DNA from: Adineta ricciae
Taxonomy: Eukaryota > Rotifera > Eurotatoria > Adinetida > Adinetidae
Assembly: GCA_905250025.1 (NCBI GenBank)
Contig: CAJNOJ010000085.1
Coordinates: 186,001 to 250,000 of the forward strand
Length of the DNA: 64,000 nt
Reading direction: 5' to 3'
The notes below the pieces were generated by a model that was not told the origin of the DNA, searched no databases, and was given only the letters and a program-made list of their open reading frames with translations. Positions 23,310 through 37,855 of the stretch are shown here, in pieces. The stretch's first letter is position 1; each line of letters starts with the position of its first letter. A program made the translations under genes and the position numbers.

Positions 23310-25880
23310 CTACAGTTTAACATATGGTGCAGAGTTAGTTGCCGTCGACTTCGCCATGTCGGTCGTTGTCGAAAGGATCTGTTGTCGGATCTGATCAATC
23401 GGAAATGTTTCTTTCCGCGAATTGGTATTTGTCATCGTCGTCACCGTCGGCGATTTTCCATTGGTCGTTAATGCTAATGGCTGTTGACTATCGTTTGGTG
23501 AATGTGTCCTGGAATTACCTAGTGATAAATCTGATCCTGAACTATCACTATTATGACTAGGTATGGTTGGACATACAGCTAAGTGGTGTGATGTTGACAA
23601 AGTCTGCTCTACATTTGTGGGTGCGTCTTGGCCAACACTACTCAACGATGAACTCGAGTTTGCACTTGGTGTCGACGAACCTGTTGCCGTACTGTCACCA
23701 TCCGTTCGTTGTGATTTATCGTGAGCTTCTCGACGGCCTAAATAAAGAAGCGTTGTTTTGTATTTGTTCTCTCAGATGAAGAGATTCGCTTACATCTCTC
23801 GGTAGCTTCACGTTTTTGTTTGCGATATTTGGCACGGCGGTTTTTAAACCAAACCTAAAATATTAAATCATCATTTACTTTTTCAATCAATGATCAAACG
23901 AGAAAAGAGAAAAAAAAGTGAAAGAACGATGTTATGGTTGGTTAACTTTTCCTTTGCAATGCAGGTGCAATCGATCAATATGCGTACGTTCATTGGTCAT
24001 TACATCTTTCGTCCGTTGTACATTCTCTTTCATGTGTGATCATGCATAAAACTTCATCACAAGTCATTTTTATTAATAGTATATCAACATCATTCCGGAA
24101 ATCGACAGAGATACTGATATTGACATGATGAGTTGTTAGCCTATTAAAGGCAATAACGGCGAACAACAACAGCAAACGACTATTGTTGTTATTCATATCG
24201 TTTCGATAAAGTAAAAGAGCAATCGGATGTGATGGAAGACAAAGAGTAGGCGGCGTTAAAAGGAAATGGAAAAAATCTCTTCACATAAGAGTAAGAACAT
24301 GAAATGAGAGGAAAGTAAAGACTGGATTTGTCTTTAGATCATCCCGGCTTCGACACTTCTATGTATATTTCTTTGTCTCTATTCTTTAGTTTGATCACTT
24401 TCAAATGCGAGAAGTTGATCTTAGTCAAGTTTATTTAACCAGCAATCAGCGGATAATTGGCAAACGATGAACTAAATCGTTCGATTGCTTCTGTCAATAA
24501 AAACAGTTCAATATAAGACGAAACGGGAAAGAGAGAGGGAGAACGATATATGAAGCAACAGAGTTGTAGCCGAAAAGTCGTCATGTCAACAATAACATCA
24601 GCAATCGATCGACTACTCTGACAGCTAGAGGCGAATATGAGAAATCGACTTTTTAAACACAAGAGGAACATATATACGCTGACATACACACACAAAATGA
24701 AAGAAAGAATTCAAAATCACTCGACATTGTTAGCAAATGCCTTCTTTTCTTCCATTAAACTAGCATTAGAATAAAAGCTTCTCACGGCCTACCTCTCGTC
24801 AAACAAGCGATATCAAATCAAGCTCGTAGGCAAAGTCAATTTTTCTTAAGTTTTATTATATTGTTCGATCTAATCGGGTAAATATTGAAAGAGGAAATGT
24901 TTTGATTTCATTAGCTATTACTCAATACAAATCACTATCAATCTCGTACGTTCTCAAAACTCAGCGATCGATCATGACGGTGTTAAGATAATAAACTTAC
25001 TTCGACGCGTTCTTCTTTGAGATCGATTTTCATTGCGAGATCTGAAGAAAAACCGAAATGATCGTTTTTTTTAAGCGATGTCAATTGGTCGTTTTACCTT
25101 CTCTCATCATTACATCAGGATAGTGTGTACGACCGAATGCTTCTTCTAATTGTTCGAGTTGTTCTTCGGTGAAAATTGTTCGATGTCTTCGTTTTCTTTT
25201 ATGACTTTGAGCCATTGAAGCCGCAGCAAAGAAATTTTGTAATGCAGGATAAGCTACAAAATAATTGAATGATTTATTTATTTAAACAATTTTCGAGCAT
25301 GTTCTCTCTCCCGTATGAAGATTAAAAGACGAGATTCTGTATATAACAAATCCTAATTGACTTTTATCAAATAAGCAAACACATAAGTTTTCTTCTTCTT
25401 CTTCTTCTTCGTCTGTTTATCCGAAACAATCATCTTTGATGAACATTCCTGTCATATCTAATAACTAACTAACGAAAACAGGTGATGAAACGGAAGAAAA
25501 TATCTATCACTTCATGTCAAAGAAATCACTGACCATACTAACAATTAAACAACACTAACACGTCTTGCTCGAACGCTTTTTATATACTTACAGTAGAAAT
25601 CCGCTGCATTTGGAGAATTATTGTTTCCCGTTGAACCATAATAAGATGATAATGGAAGAGGTAAACGTGGACGTGGGGCGAGAATGTTATCAATGGAGAA
25701 CGGATTCGTTTGTGAAACAACAGCAGCAGCTGCCGCTGCGGCTGCCGCTGCTGCTAGGGAATGATGAGCAGTATTATGCATAATACCATTGCCAATATTG
25801 GATGTTCCAGCTAAATAGGCTGACAATGCAGCGGAGGGAAATTGTTTCAGTGCATCAGAATAATGAGGAAATTGGTACAT
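23310..25880 (-). CDS. GSC: Goosecoid homeobox transcription factor, 324 aa
   Basis: Sequence-specific repressor of embryonic patterning. Five exons (25592-25880, 25098-25253, 25001-25041, 23794-23854, 23310-23737) total 325 codons. Exon 1 carries a polyalanine run and the goosecoid/eh1 repressor motif [14 protein letters not shown], which recruits Groucho/TLE. The homeodomain starts [20 protein letters not shown], continues [27 protein letters not shown], and ends [15 protein letters not shown]. Lys at homeodomain position 50 is the hallmark of bicoid/goosecoid-type DNA recognition. Position 56 is Tyr where the family normally has Trp. An intron splits the homeodomain before VWFKNR, a position common in PRD-class genes, and is about 1.15 kb, far longer than its neighbours. 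The C-terminal exon is Ser/Thr-rich. The eh1 motif plus K50 homeodomain make the assignment secure. Confidence 0.93.
23855..25000 (-). other. GSC: Large intron 3 of the goosecoid gene
   Basis: About 1146 bp between the homeodomain exons ending RVE and starting VWF, with plus-strand ac at 24999-25000 (donor) and ct at 23855-23856 (acceptor). Other introns in this window are mostly under 100 bp. A regulatory role is possible; no coding content seen. Confidence 0.7.
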
Positions 25881-27293
25881 TGTGTGTATATCGTTTTGTA
25901 AGTGTAGTTAGTTTCTTTTGACAGTCAGTAGTCAATAATGTAGTCGCTAATCGATCGTGTTCGTCGTCCCTCTTTCTTTTCCTTTCTCTCTCTCTTTTCT
26001 CTCTCTCTCTTTCTCGCTTTCTGTTCTATTCTACCAATCAATGATGATGTCTTGGCTGTTTGTCGATTTTCTTGTGCGATAATTGTTTTGCAAATATTTA
26101 ATAGAAAAAAAAAAAGAAGGCGAACGTCATACGTAGACACACACGCACAAGCGAGAAAATGTATCTCTAAAGGTATGAATAGGTGACATTAATGTTAAAA
26201 TGGAAAAGATGATTTTTTTTTCTAGTAATCATAAATGATTTTTGCGTTTCTCTTTTTCTCTTCTCTCGTGTTTGGTAAATGTGTGTGTGCGCGTATATTT
26301 GCATATACTACCGACAAGCCAATGAGCGTAAAGAGAAAATGTACATTGATTGAATACGAAAAGCGAGTAGAAAAAGAAATTGATTGATCGGGGATGATAC
26401 GTTGTTGGTATGTGTAAATTAAATGAAAGATATATAATCATAGATAAACGATCATCGTATTGACGAAGAAAGTATCAATGAAATAGATAAAACACAGATC
26501 ACATTCACTTTTACTATATGAACAGCGCTGTTACGTCGTTGTTGCACAAGAAACTTGTACATTCGATGATTTTGACAAAAAAACAAATCATCGATGTAAT
26601 AAACACGTCATTTCGCCTTTAGGAATCGGTCATGATCATTTGTTTTGATGCGATGTGGTAAATAACAATGAAAGTAATAGATGCATTCAAACATTCTTTT
26701 CTTACTCCTATAGGAACTATTCACCGAGGACGTTCGATGACAACGCTTTCGACATACAACACTCTTTGCATATCAATTCAGGCCAATGATAGAACGATTA
26801 ACAGCAAATCGCGGCTAAGATCGCAAAGAAACATTGTTAATTACAGAGCATTCATAAATCACAACTTTTTCGTTGATATTCGGATCGAATGTTCGAATAT
26901 CATTTCTCGCACATTCTTTTCGAACAGGTACTTATTGCAATGCTTATTATAATTTTTTAATGAACTAGCCAAGCGCAATAATAATGTGACCGTGTATTCA
27001 TATACGCGTGTCGATATCGCACATCTTCTTTTTCATTATTTGTACTCTTCTCTTTTTCCGTATCAATGAAACTTTGAATATCATCAGTTCAAAATCTAAC
27101 CTTTAACAAAAGAACAGAACAAAACAATTTTCGTTGCCTTTATATTTGAAGTAATTTAACTAACGGCACAAATGCGATTTGTACTTATGCAAAGAACAGC
27201 TATTGGCTGTCATTATGATTAGTCAACAAACATCGAGTGAGAATGTATTTGGTTTGGCAACATGAATTTCATTGTCTTTGACATATGGAACAT
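25881..27293. promoter_or_regulatory. Upstream region of the goosecoid gene
   Basis: 1.4 kb between the goosecoid ATG and the stop of TAF1, both on the minus strand. Contains a long CT-rich tract (about 25975-26020), a GT-rich patch near 26280, and no convincing ORF. It presumably holds the goosecoid promoter and the TAF1 3'UTR. Confidence 0.45.
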
Positions 27294-30200
27294 TCAAAAG
27301 TGGAGATTTGACGACGACGAGTTGTCATCGTCATCATCATCATTATCACTGAGACTTAATTGTAAATTAGATAGAATACTAGCTGAACGTTGTAAAGTTA
27401 TAGGTGAAGATGATAATGATTGACATGCTTGAGTTGATTTTATCAAAGCGAGATTTTCTTGTCGAATTTGTAATAATATTTGTTGCTTTTCATATTGATT
27501 ATAGCGTGCTTCGTTTCGTTTGACGCGTCGAAGTTGTTCTTGTAGACGACGACGTTCACGTTTTAACTTTTCACGTTCATTATCATTTAGAGTATAGTAT
27601 GTTTTACTAAAATGCGAACAAAATTCATTCGTTTGATTCGATCGCTAAAGATATGCTAATCTCACATGAATTTATCGCTCTTATTTTGTCGAATTTTAAC
27701 ATAGGCTTGAATGACGGAATCGTTATTTCGTATGAATTCGTCACGTTGATAAGATTCTCCTTGATTATCAAGATACGTTCGAGTAATGTGTAACATTTTC
27801 CTATGCTGAAAATAAACGCGCTGTGACTTGGAAATGAAACATGACAAAATGCACTTCACTAGTGAGTGGTAATGCATGATTTTCTCGTAGAAGGTTTTCC
27901 AACAATTGACTCATTTCATTCAGTTCATCGCTATCATTGGACAACTCATCATCCGTCGATTGTTCATTTGTACACGTGAAAATTCTGGGAAATAGACTGA
28001 AATTTCACGGCCAATCACCGAAATGTCCTCATACCGATTCTGCAATTCGAATTGTTTTTGACAATTTTCTTTATATTTTTCAAATTGTTGCGCTTGGAAA
28101 TGTTTTGCACCACGAGCAAATTTCACCATATCTTTGCGAGAAAAACATCAATGTATGCGCAATGTTTGCATGCAAAGTTCATACTATCACTTATGCCTTC
28201 CTTCGCTTGATGTGTGGAAAGTGTTCGAATCTAAGTCAACGGAATGCACAACATGTTTTCAGAGAGCTATTTTTACCAAATCAACGATTTCCCATCGAGT
28301 TAACGATTGGATGATTTTTTCGGAAATATTGAACTTCAATAATAATCTTCGAGCGTCTTTCAATTGTAAACGGCGGAGATCAGCGTCGGTGCCAGTGACA
28401 GCTCGGCGTAAATGCTTCATATCATTGTTAGTCTATATTCTACTGATTAGATTCACGAGAACATATATCCTTCGTACTTTCGTTCTTTGAATAGTTCGAC
28501 TTCCGATACTGAACGCTTGCATTAGATACTTGCCTTTCAACGCACCGAGATAGGCACGTGTCGTGTTCCAAGGTGCTTCTAAAATTTCATTGTTTAGTTC
28601 CATAGGATAATCGAATTGATCGTCTTCCTCGTCATAATTGTCGAAATCGACGTTGTGCTTATCGCATAGGCCAGCATCTGGGTGTAAAAGGAGTGGAGAT
28701 GAAATGATGTTGACAGAGTTACGTACCTTTCAGACGTTGTTCAGCTGCTACCATGGATGCGTATGCACAGCAATATTCCGGTTTGATCAGATCTCGCATT
28801 TCATCTTCCGTTGGTAGACGAAAATCATTTTTCAATATCCATGAATTGCAGTCATCGGAAAAATAGTCAGAGAGTATCCATTTCAGAGAAAGTTCAATAC
28901 ATGCTTTCAAATTACCGGTTCTTCGGAAATCTGCACTTGTTTTCAATCGTTTACGAATTGATGATTCGGCCAAACGCGGAAACACTCGTTTGATATCTTC
29001 AATCCGTATCCGACGAGGTCTCTCATTACTTTGTAGAAATAATCGATAGATATAGATTTGTAATAAGTCACGCTGGAATAAATTCACACGTTTCGATTGT
29101 GGAATAGGTACTTCAATTAATGGGCATTGTTGTCCAACGATATGTATGGTATCGATGTTACGTATGTAAAACTGATCTTTCGTATTGTAGATGACGAGAA
29201 AATCTGTTGGCGAAGACGTTTGTCGATAAATGGGCGCTATGAACATGTTGTTTTCGATCGTTTGAACGTTGAAGCCACGCGGAATTGACCAGAGAAAAGG
29301 TGATGCATGTGTATAAACTAACTCGCCATAATCGATCTCATGTGATTTCGTATCAGCTTTGAAATGTTGCTAGGACAAACGAAAGAGAATCTTGCTTGGA
29401 TATAAAGTTCATTGCGCGACTATACCGGCCGTAGATAAATTCGAATTTTGCTGAACATTCCCGATTCATTTAATAAAACTGGATACTGTTCACTGTATTC
29501 AAACAGAAGGATTTCGCCAAACCGAGCTGTCAAATCTGATTTCACTCGAATTGATTGATCAGATGTAGCAATGTTTATGAATTGAATCGGTATCCAACAA
29601 CGTTGATGATCGATCGAACGAAGTAGCGGACGATGAAAACAACGTAGCTCATCAACGGTGCGAAATACTGGATAGAATACGAAATCAAGATTCTGGTGAA
29701 GAGAAACAACAAGTACCATTGTGTTAGCTTCGATGCATTGTAACAGACCTGTGATGAGTTCATTTGTCGTTTCGTTACGAAACTTTGTTCGCAATTATCA
29801 TCATAATGAAGATCGTTGCTTAAATTCCAAAATGAAATCGTTTTCGATTTAGTCGATTCGTTATAATTCTTATTATGAGAGTAGCATTCGTTGTGATTAT
29901 CAGGTAAAAATCCACTCAAACCCACACGAGCAAGAACATTTCGTGTACGATGTAGACGACTTTCCTAAACATTCCAAAGTCAAATCATCTTTCCGGATTT
30001 GAACAGACTTTATTATGTTTGAATGAGTGGATTTTCTTCTGAAATACTACTTTTTCTTTACGAGTTGAGAGCACAGAAGGTTCTATTGCTAGTTCAGTAA
30101 CTGTCAGATCTTGTTGAGGATTGACGTATTTGAGTTTGTGCTAAACAATGAAAATCTCCTAATGAAAGTCAGTGAGATTTCACAAACATTCAAATCAAAT

Positions 30201-30931
30201 TGAAAATTTTGATTATCCGATAGATTCTTCAGGATAACAGCGTCGTTCAATGGAAATATCGAGTACCAATTAGTAATTCGATTTCGATCATCTGCAAATT
30301 TCGGTTACTGATAGATGGCTTGTTAGCAAAAGAGTGTTTACCATAGCGAAGATTTTCCATGTAGTCAGTATTTCGTCCTGAGAAGAGCGAGAAAGAATAT
30401 TTACTTTATGAAACACAATTATTTATAAACCTAAGATCTCTTTTTGATACGCAGCCATTGTTCGATATTCGTGTGATGGTATCCAAGCCGTTTCTTCGAA
30501 TGGTACTGGTTTAATTGCATTCGAGTGACGAATAATCAGATTTTCCCATGATTGATATTCCACTGGTAGTGTATTATTCTTAACATACAGCATAATTTGT
30601 GAATTATTGTAAAAAACATCTTTATCAACTAACGAGTGTGTTGAAAATTTCATTTTCTTCTTTGATCGAATGTATCAAAGGTTTTGTTATATAGATTTCT
30701 TGCGAAGCTGATGGAAGTACTGGTTGCTGTTCACGAAACAAATCCTTTAGTAGAAGCAAAACAACCATAAAAGAGTCGAACTCAGTGTATTTCTGCATAC
30801 CAGTTCATTTTTTATGTGAACAACAGATGAAAGCTAAAATACGGAAATGTTTGAGCAATTGCCTACCGCTTTCTTACTTTGACTCTTTTATCTAATGGCA
30901 AATCGTCGCAATGCATTGGCAAACGTTTCAT
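27294..30931 (-). CDS. TAF1: TFIID subunit TAF1, shortened form without bromodomains or TAND
   Basis: Core scaffold of the TFIID promoter-recognition complex. Minus-strand exons reproduce the conserved central TAF1 region in order: NLIIRHSNAIKPVPFEETAW, WYSIFPLND, WNLSNDLHYDDN, APIYRQTSSPTDFLVIY, IVGQQCPLIEVPIPQSKR, RPRRIRIEDIKRVFPRLAES, DFRLPTEDEM, YCCAYASMVAAEQRLKG, MVKFARGAKHFQAQQFEKYK, the acidic DDELSNDSDELNEM, MLHITRTYLDNQGESYQ, IQAYVKIRQNKSDKFI and ERRRLQEQLRRVKRN. It ends LSDNDDDDDDNSSSSNLHF, so the zinc knuckle, both bromodomains and acidic tail of animal TAF1 are missing. The N-terminal TBP-binding TAND is also missing. The start is uncertain: the first ATG is at 30931, but protein-like codons resembling the NVPSVW/RKRK region extend upstream to about 31040 without an ATG. 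Confidence 0.9.
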
Positions 30932-31139
30932 AGCTATTCGAAATCGGCTCAGATGATAATTAAAGATCTTGGAAAGTCTTCTCTTTCGTTTCCGTAGAAA
31001 CACTGGTTCGACATTCGAAAGACAGAACGAATGAATTTGATGTCGCTAGAATCGTATGAACAATTTCGGGTCATCCAGTACGTCGAAGCGTTTGTTTGTT
31101 CGTTAGATAATCTTATATCTTTCTTTTGTATATAAGATC
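30932..31139. promoter_or_regulatory. Bidirectional promoter region between TAF1 and HELLS
   Basis: Only 208 bp separate the two outward-facing start codons. The two genes encode a general transcription factor and a chromatin remodeller and probably share promoter elements (inference). Part of the segment could instead be coding for the TAF1 N-terminus. Confidence 0.5.
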
Positions 31140-34314
<3,175 letters not shown>

Positions 34315-34522
34315 TCGTGTTTTTCCAATCCAAAATATTCTCTCTATTTTCTCTTATGTGTTAGATTTCGAAATGAAGTAAATAAATTGTCACAATTAGC
34401 ATTCAATTAGTCGTTTGTTTGTCCTTTTTTTTGTATCGTTTTCTCTTATCTAAATATAGACTATATTATCAAGTAGAGATATGTGTTATAGCAAAAGAGT
34501 TCGCAAAGAAAAATTGCAAGGA

Positions 34523-37154
34523 TTATTTTGTCCAGAGTTTCGCTTGTTGATGATACCATTCGGAGAATTTCACTTTGAATGATTCATGTAGTTGAGCACG
34601 TGTCTTTTTGACATCGCCATTTGTATGGTGAAAGTGAGCAATATCAACATCAGATATATAAGAACTGGTTTCAGCAGCTAAGGAAGTTGAATTATCCTGA
34701 AAGGAGAAAGTTGACTCGAGAATTGAGAAATGAAAAGTTTTTACCCAAACTCTTTTCAAATCCATATCAAAGAACGGATATTGATGAGATAACTCGAACT
34801 AGAAAGAAAATCGTGTGAAATGAAGAGATTTCTGCAAGATATACTTGAAGTTTATGTTTGCGATTAATATCGAATAACTCCCGATGTTTGATACATTCTA
34901 AATCAATGAGATCAGTTGAAAATGTTTGAATTTCTTTATCAAATCCAACTTACCAATTCTTGTCTCATGAATACAACAAATATTACTACAGTCATCATTG
35001 GATGACACTAGATCACAACATGTTTCATCGACTTCATGCAATGGACATCTCATTAAACATGTATCGCACGTCACATTGGAACATTCCCATGGCCCGGAAG
35101 ATAGCGCGTCATCTTGTCCTGAGGAAGAAAAGTGTTTTCGAAGGAGATGGCTATACGTGAGTGTTTACTAACCTGATGAATAACCTAGATCAGTTCGGGT
35201 ACTTGAGCAACGAATACAGGATGTTGACGATGATGAAGGACAGTCATCACATAAAACTGTTTGTTTTTCTGGAACATTCAAAAATAGAAATATTTGTTTC
35301 GATAGGCTCCAATCTGATCTACCTAGATTTCCTTCATGACATGCACAATCTCGTGTCGAAACAGATGAAAACAATGTTTCTAATGAACTTGATTGAGGTA
35401 ATCGATGTTCTCGAATATCTCGATGAGGCACCGGACATTCGGATGCGTATTGTAATAATGAAGGACACGACGGGGATTTGATGATTGTGATTGTTGGTGA
35501 AGATGTTTCAATCGTAGAAACCGAATTTGACCGTTCGGTACAATAGAAACACAGACAAGAGCAGCAACTATTTGTTCGACGACGAATTGATGGAAGTTTG
35601 ATTTCATTCGAGACTTTCTCATCAGTTGTGTCGGTTGGTTTCGTATCCTTTTCCGGTTGTTTGGATTGGCGTCGACCTTTCTTCTTCGCTCGTTTTTTCT
35701 GCTGTTTGACTTCACGGAATTCTTCACATAAATTTTCTAATGCCACACTCAAGTCCTGTTTTCGATCAACAGCCGTTTCGAAATCTACACAATCGATTCA
35801 ATCTTCCATTGTCATCATTCATCTCAACAATCTTACTCGATTTCAAACAATTAATTAGAATATAAAACAACAATTGACAAGTTTGCTCTTCAGATCTTAT
35901 CGTACGATAGATTTTATCCAATCGGTCAAAGAGATAAATCCCAATACACGTCAACACTTCCTCCTGTGCAACATCAAGTGTTTTAGCATGACGCTCACGT
36001 TGACTACCATCGATATCGGGTTCAGCACGAGATATTAAACTACCAATGAAGTCTTTATCGACATCAACATGAATATGTTTATCATGGGTACATGATCGTA
36101 AACCTAAGTATCAATAAAAATGCATTCGACAGTGAGTTTTGCACGACTAACCTGCGTATAAACTTGGACGAAATCCATTTCTCTCGCAATTTGTTTCGTC
36201 AGCATTATTAATCAAGAGTTCGAACGCTTCCGAAACTTTCAATTTACATTCCGAACAGAATCTATCGAACAAATCGAATGTTATCTATGCAAATCAGACA
36301 TAAATCATTGTTATACTTGTGTTTACGTAGATAATTCTCTAATGTTTGGAATAAACTATTGTTTTCGATCAAAGTTACTTCCTCGCGACACTCCTTGTCC
36401 ATTAAATCCCAAACGATGTCCCAATTTCTAGAGAACAAATGATGGTAAATAGTTTTCCAATGAATTCACTCACGAAATTGATTTCGTTTTTTCCAATAGA
36501 TGAATATTACAACGGCGACTCTTCTTCGATTTGGGAATACTTTCAATAAACGGATTCAATTTTGATCTGAAACAGACTAATGAATTAATTTCTCTCGTGA
36601 AACATTTCCTTCTTACCCATATGTATAGAATAATGTATAAATATTCTCTAAATTCGAACGAAAACATTTCGTAATTGTGAAAAAGTCCCCGGTATCGAGC
36701 AGAAGTGGTTCCAAAGCTGGATGATGATATTCAATTAAAGATTTAATAAAAGTATCAATACTAAATCAAAATAGAAATCGAAAAGTTCGTTCAAATTATC
36801 CATTTTCAACCAACCTTGTTCGACAGCCAATACACGAAACACAATGTGGGATATACTCTTTAATTTGACTAATCGGGACAGATAAAGCGACTTCTAATTC
36901 TTCAGGAGTTAATTTCTGATACGTTTTTACAAATGTTTCATATGTCTTGCACTTTTTATTGATAGGACACGTTCTCAAAAGTAGAAACGAATCGTCAAAT
37001 TGAAGTTTTATCTACGTGGAAAGGAAAGGTTTTATCTTCGATATGCTGGAAAGAAAATGATTACGAGGAGGTTTTCTTCGATGCTGATCGGAATTTGACG
37101 TGTCGGAAATGATGACACTTGATCTTTGGAGCACACTCCGACTAATCGAGCCAT
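34523..37154 (-). CDS. GGNBP2: Gametogenetin-binding protein 2 homologue
   Basis: Conserved metazoan zinc-containing protein linked in vertebrates to germ cells and nuclear regulation; its biochemical role is not settled. The start ATG at 37154 opens MARLVGVCSKDQVSSFPTRQ, then IPISIEENLL, a 54-nt intron and IKLQFDDSFLLLRTCP. Later exons give IPHCVSCIGCRTRLVENG, FIESIPKSKKSRRCNIHLLE, CIGIYLFDRLDKIYRTIRSE, EQTCQLLFYILINCLKS, ALENLCEEFREVKQQKKRAK, a Ser/Cys-rich domain with CSCLCFYC, and LGYSSG. The C-terminal exon (34523-34765) encodes SDVDIAHFHHTN and ESFKVKFSEWYHQQAKLWTK, which corresponds to the family's NREQYRQHLKEKF end. All blocks are in family order. Its stop converges on HELLS, with about 208 bp between the stops. 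Confidence 0.88.
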
Positions 37155-37855
37155 TAATTTCGTTGACGAGTTAGACTCACAACAAGGCATTGGTGATCTG
37201 AAAAACAAGTGAGATTTCTGCGTGGACTTCGAACAGACCACATCAGCCGACACCAGTTTGATACGAGATCTGTGATTGGATGACGGCAATCGTATATATG
37301 TATATGTATGTGGCAGCACAAGCTTAGACAATCCACAAGATAAACAGAGCGAACGAGAAAACATGGACACCAATACAATGATGCATTGATTTTTCAACAC
37401 GAAAATCTAAACCACACATGATTGGTGTAGTCGATAAAGCATATAAAGGTATGCGAAAGCATATCTCAACAATGTACAACAATTGACGTGAATATTCGGA
37501 AAATATTCTGCGGCATTTTTGCGTTTCTTATCGATTAGTCCGTCAGTCGTGTGAAGTTTATAGTAGATCTTTCAAGTAGATTGATATTTGACGTGCAGAT
37601 ATGCGAATACTTGTTTTGGTCAAATGTTATTCTTTTGCCGATTAGAGAAAGTAATATTCGGTATCAATCGAAACATTTAATGATTCGTTTTTTTTTCTAT
37701 CATTTACCTCGTACTTACATTTATGTCAAGGATGATAAAGATTGTAGGAAAAGAAACTGTACATGTGAATCTCAAAAAAAGAAGAGAAAGACACTCACTC
37801 ACACACAAATAAATATAAAAAAAGGAGAGAGAGAGAGAGAGAGAGAGAGTAAAGA
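37155..37855. other. Intergenic region between GGNBP2 and WNK
   Basis: Holds the GGNBP2 promoter and the 3' end of WNK. A (GA)n microsatellite lies at about 37825-37849. Frames open on both strands look fortuitous. Confidence 0.45.
37825..37849. repeat. (GA)n microsatellite
   Basis: About twelve GA units just downstream of the WNK stop codon. Confidence 0.85.
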
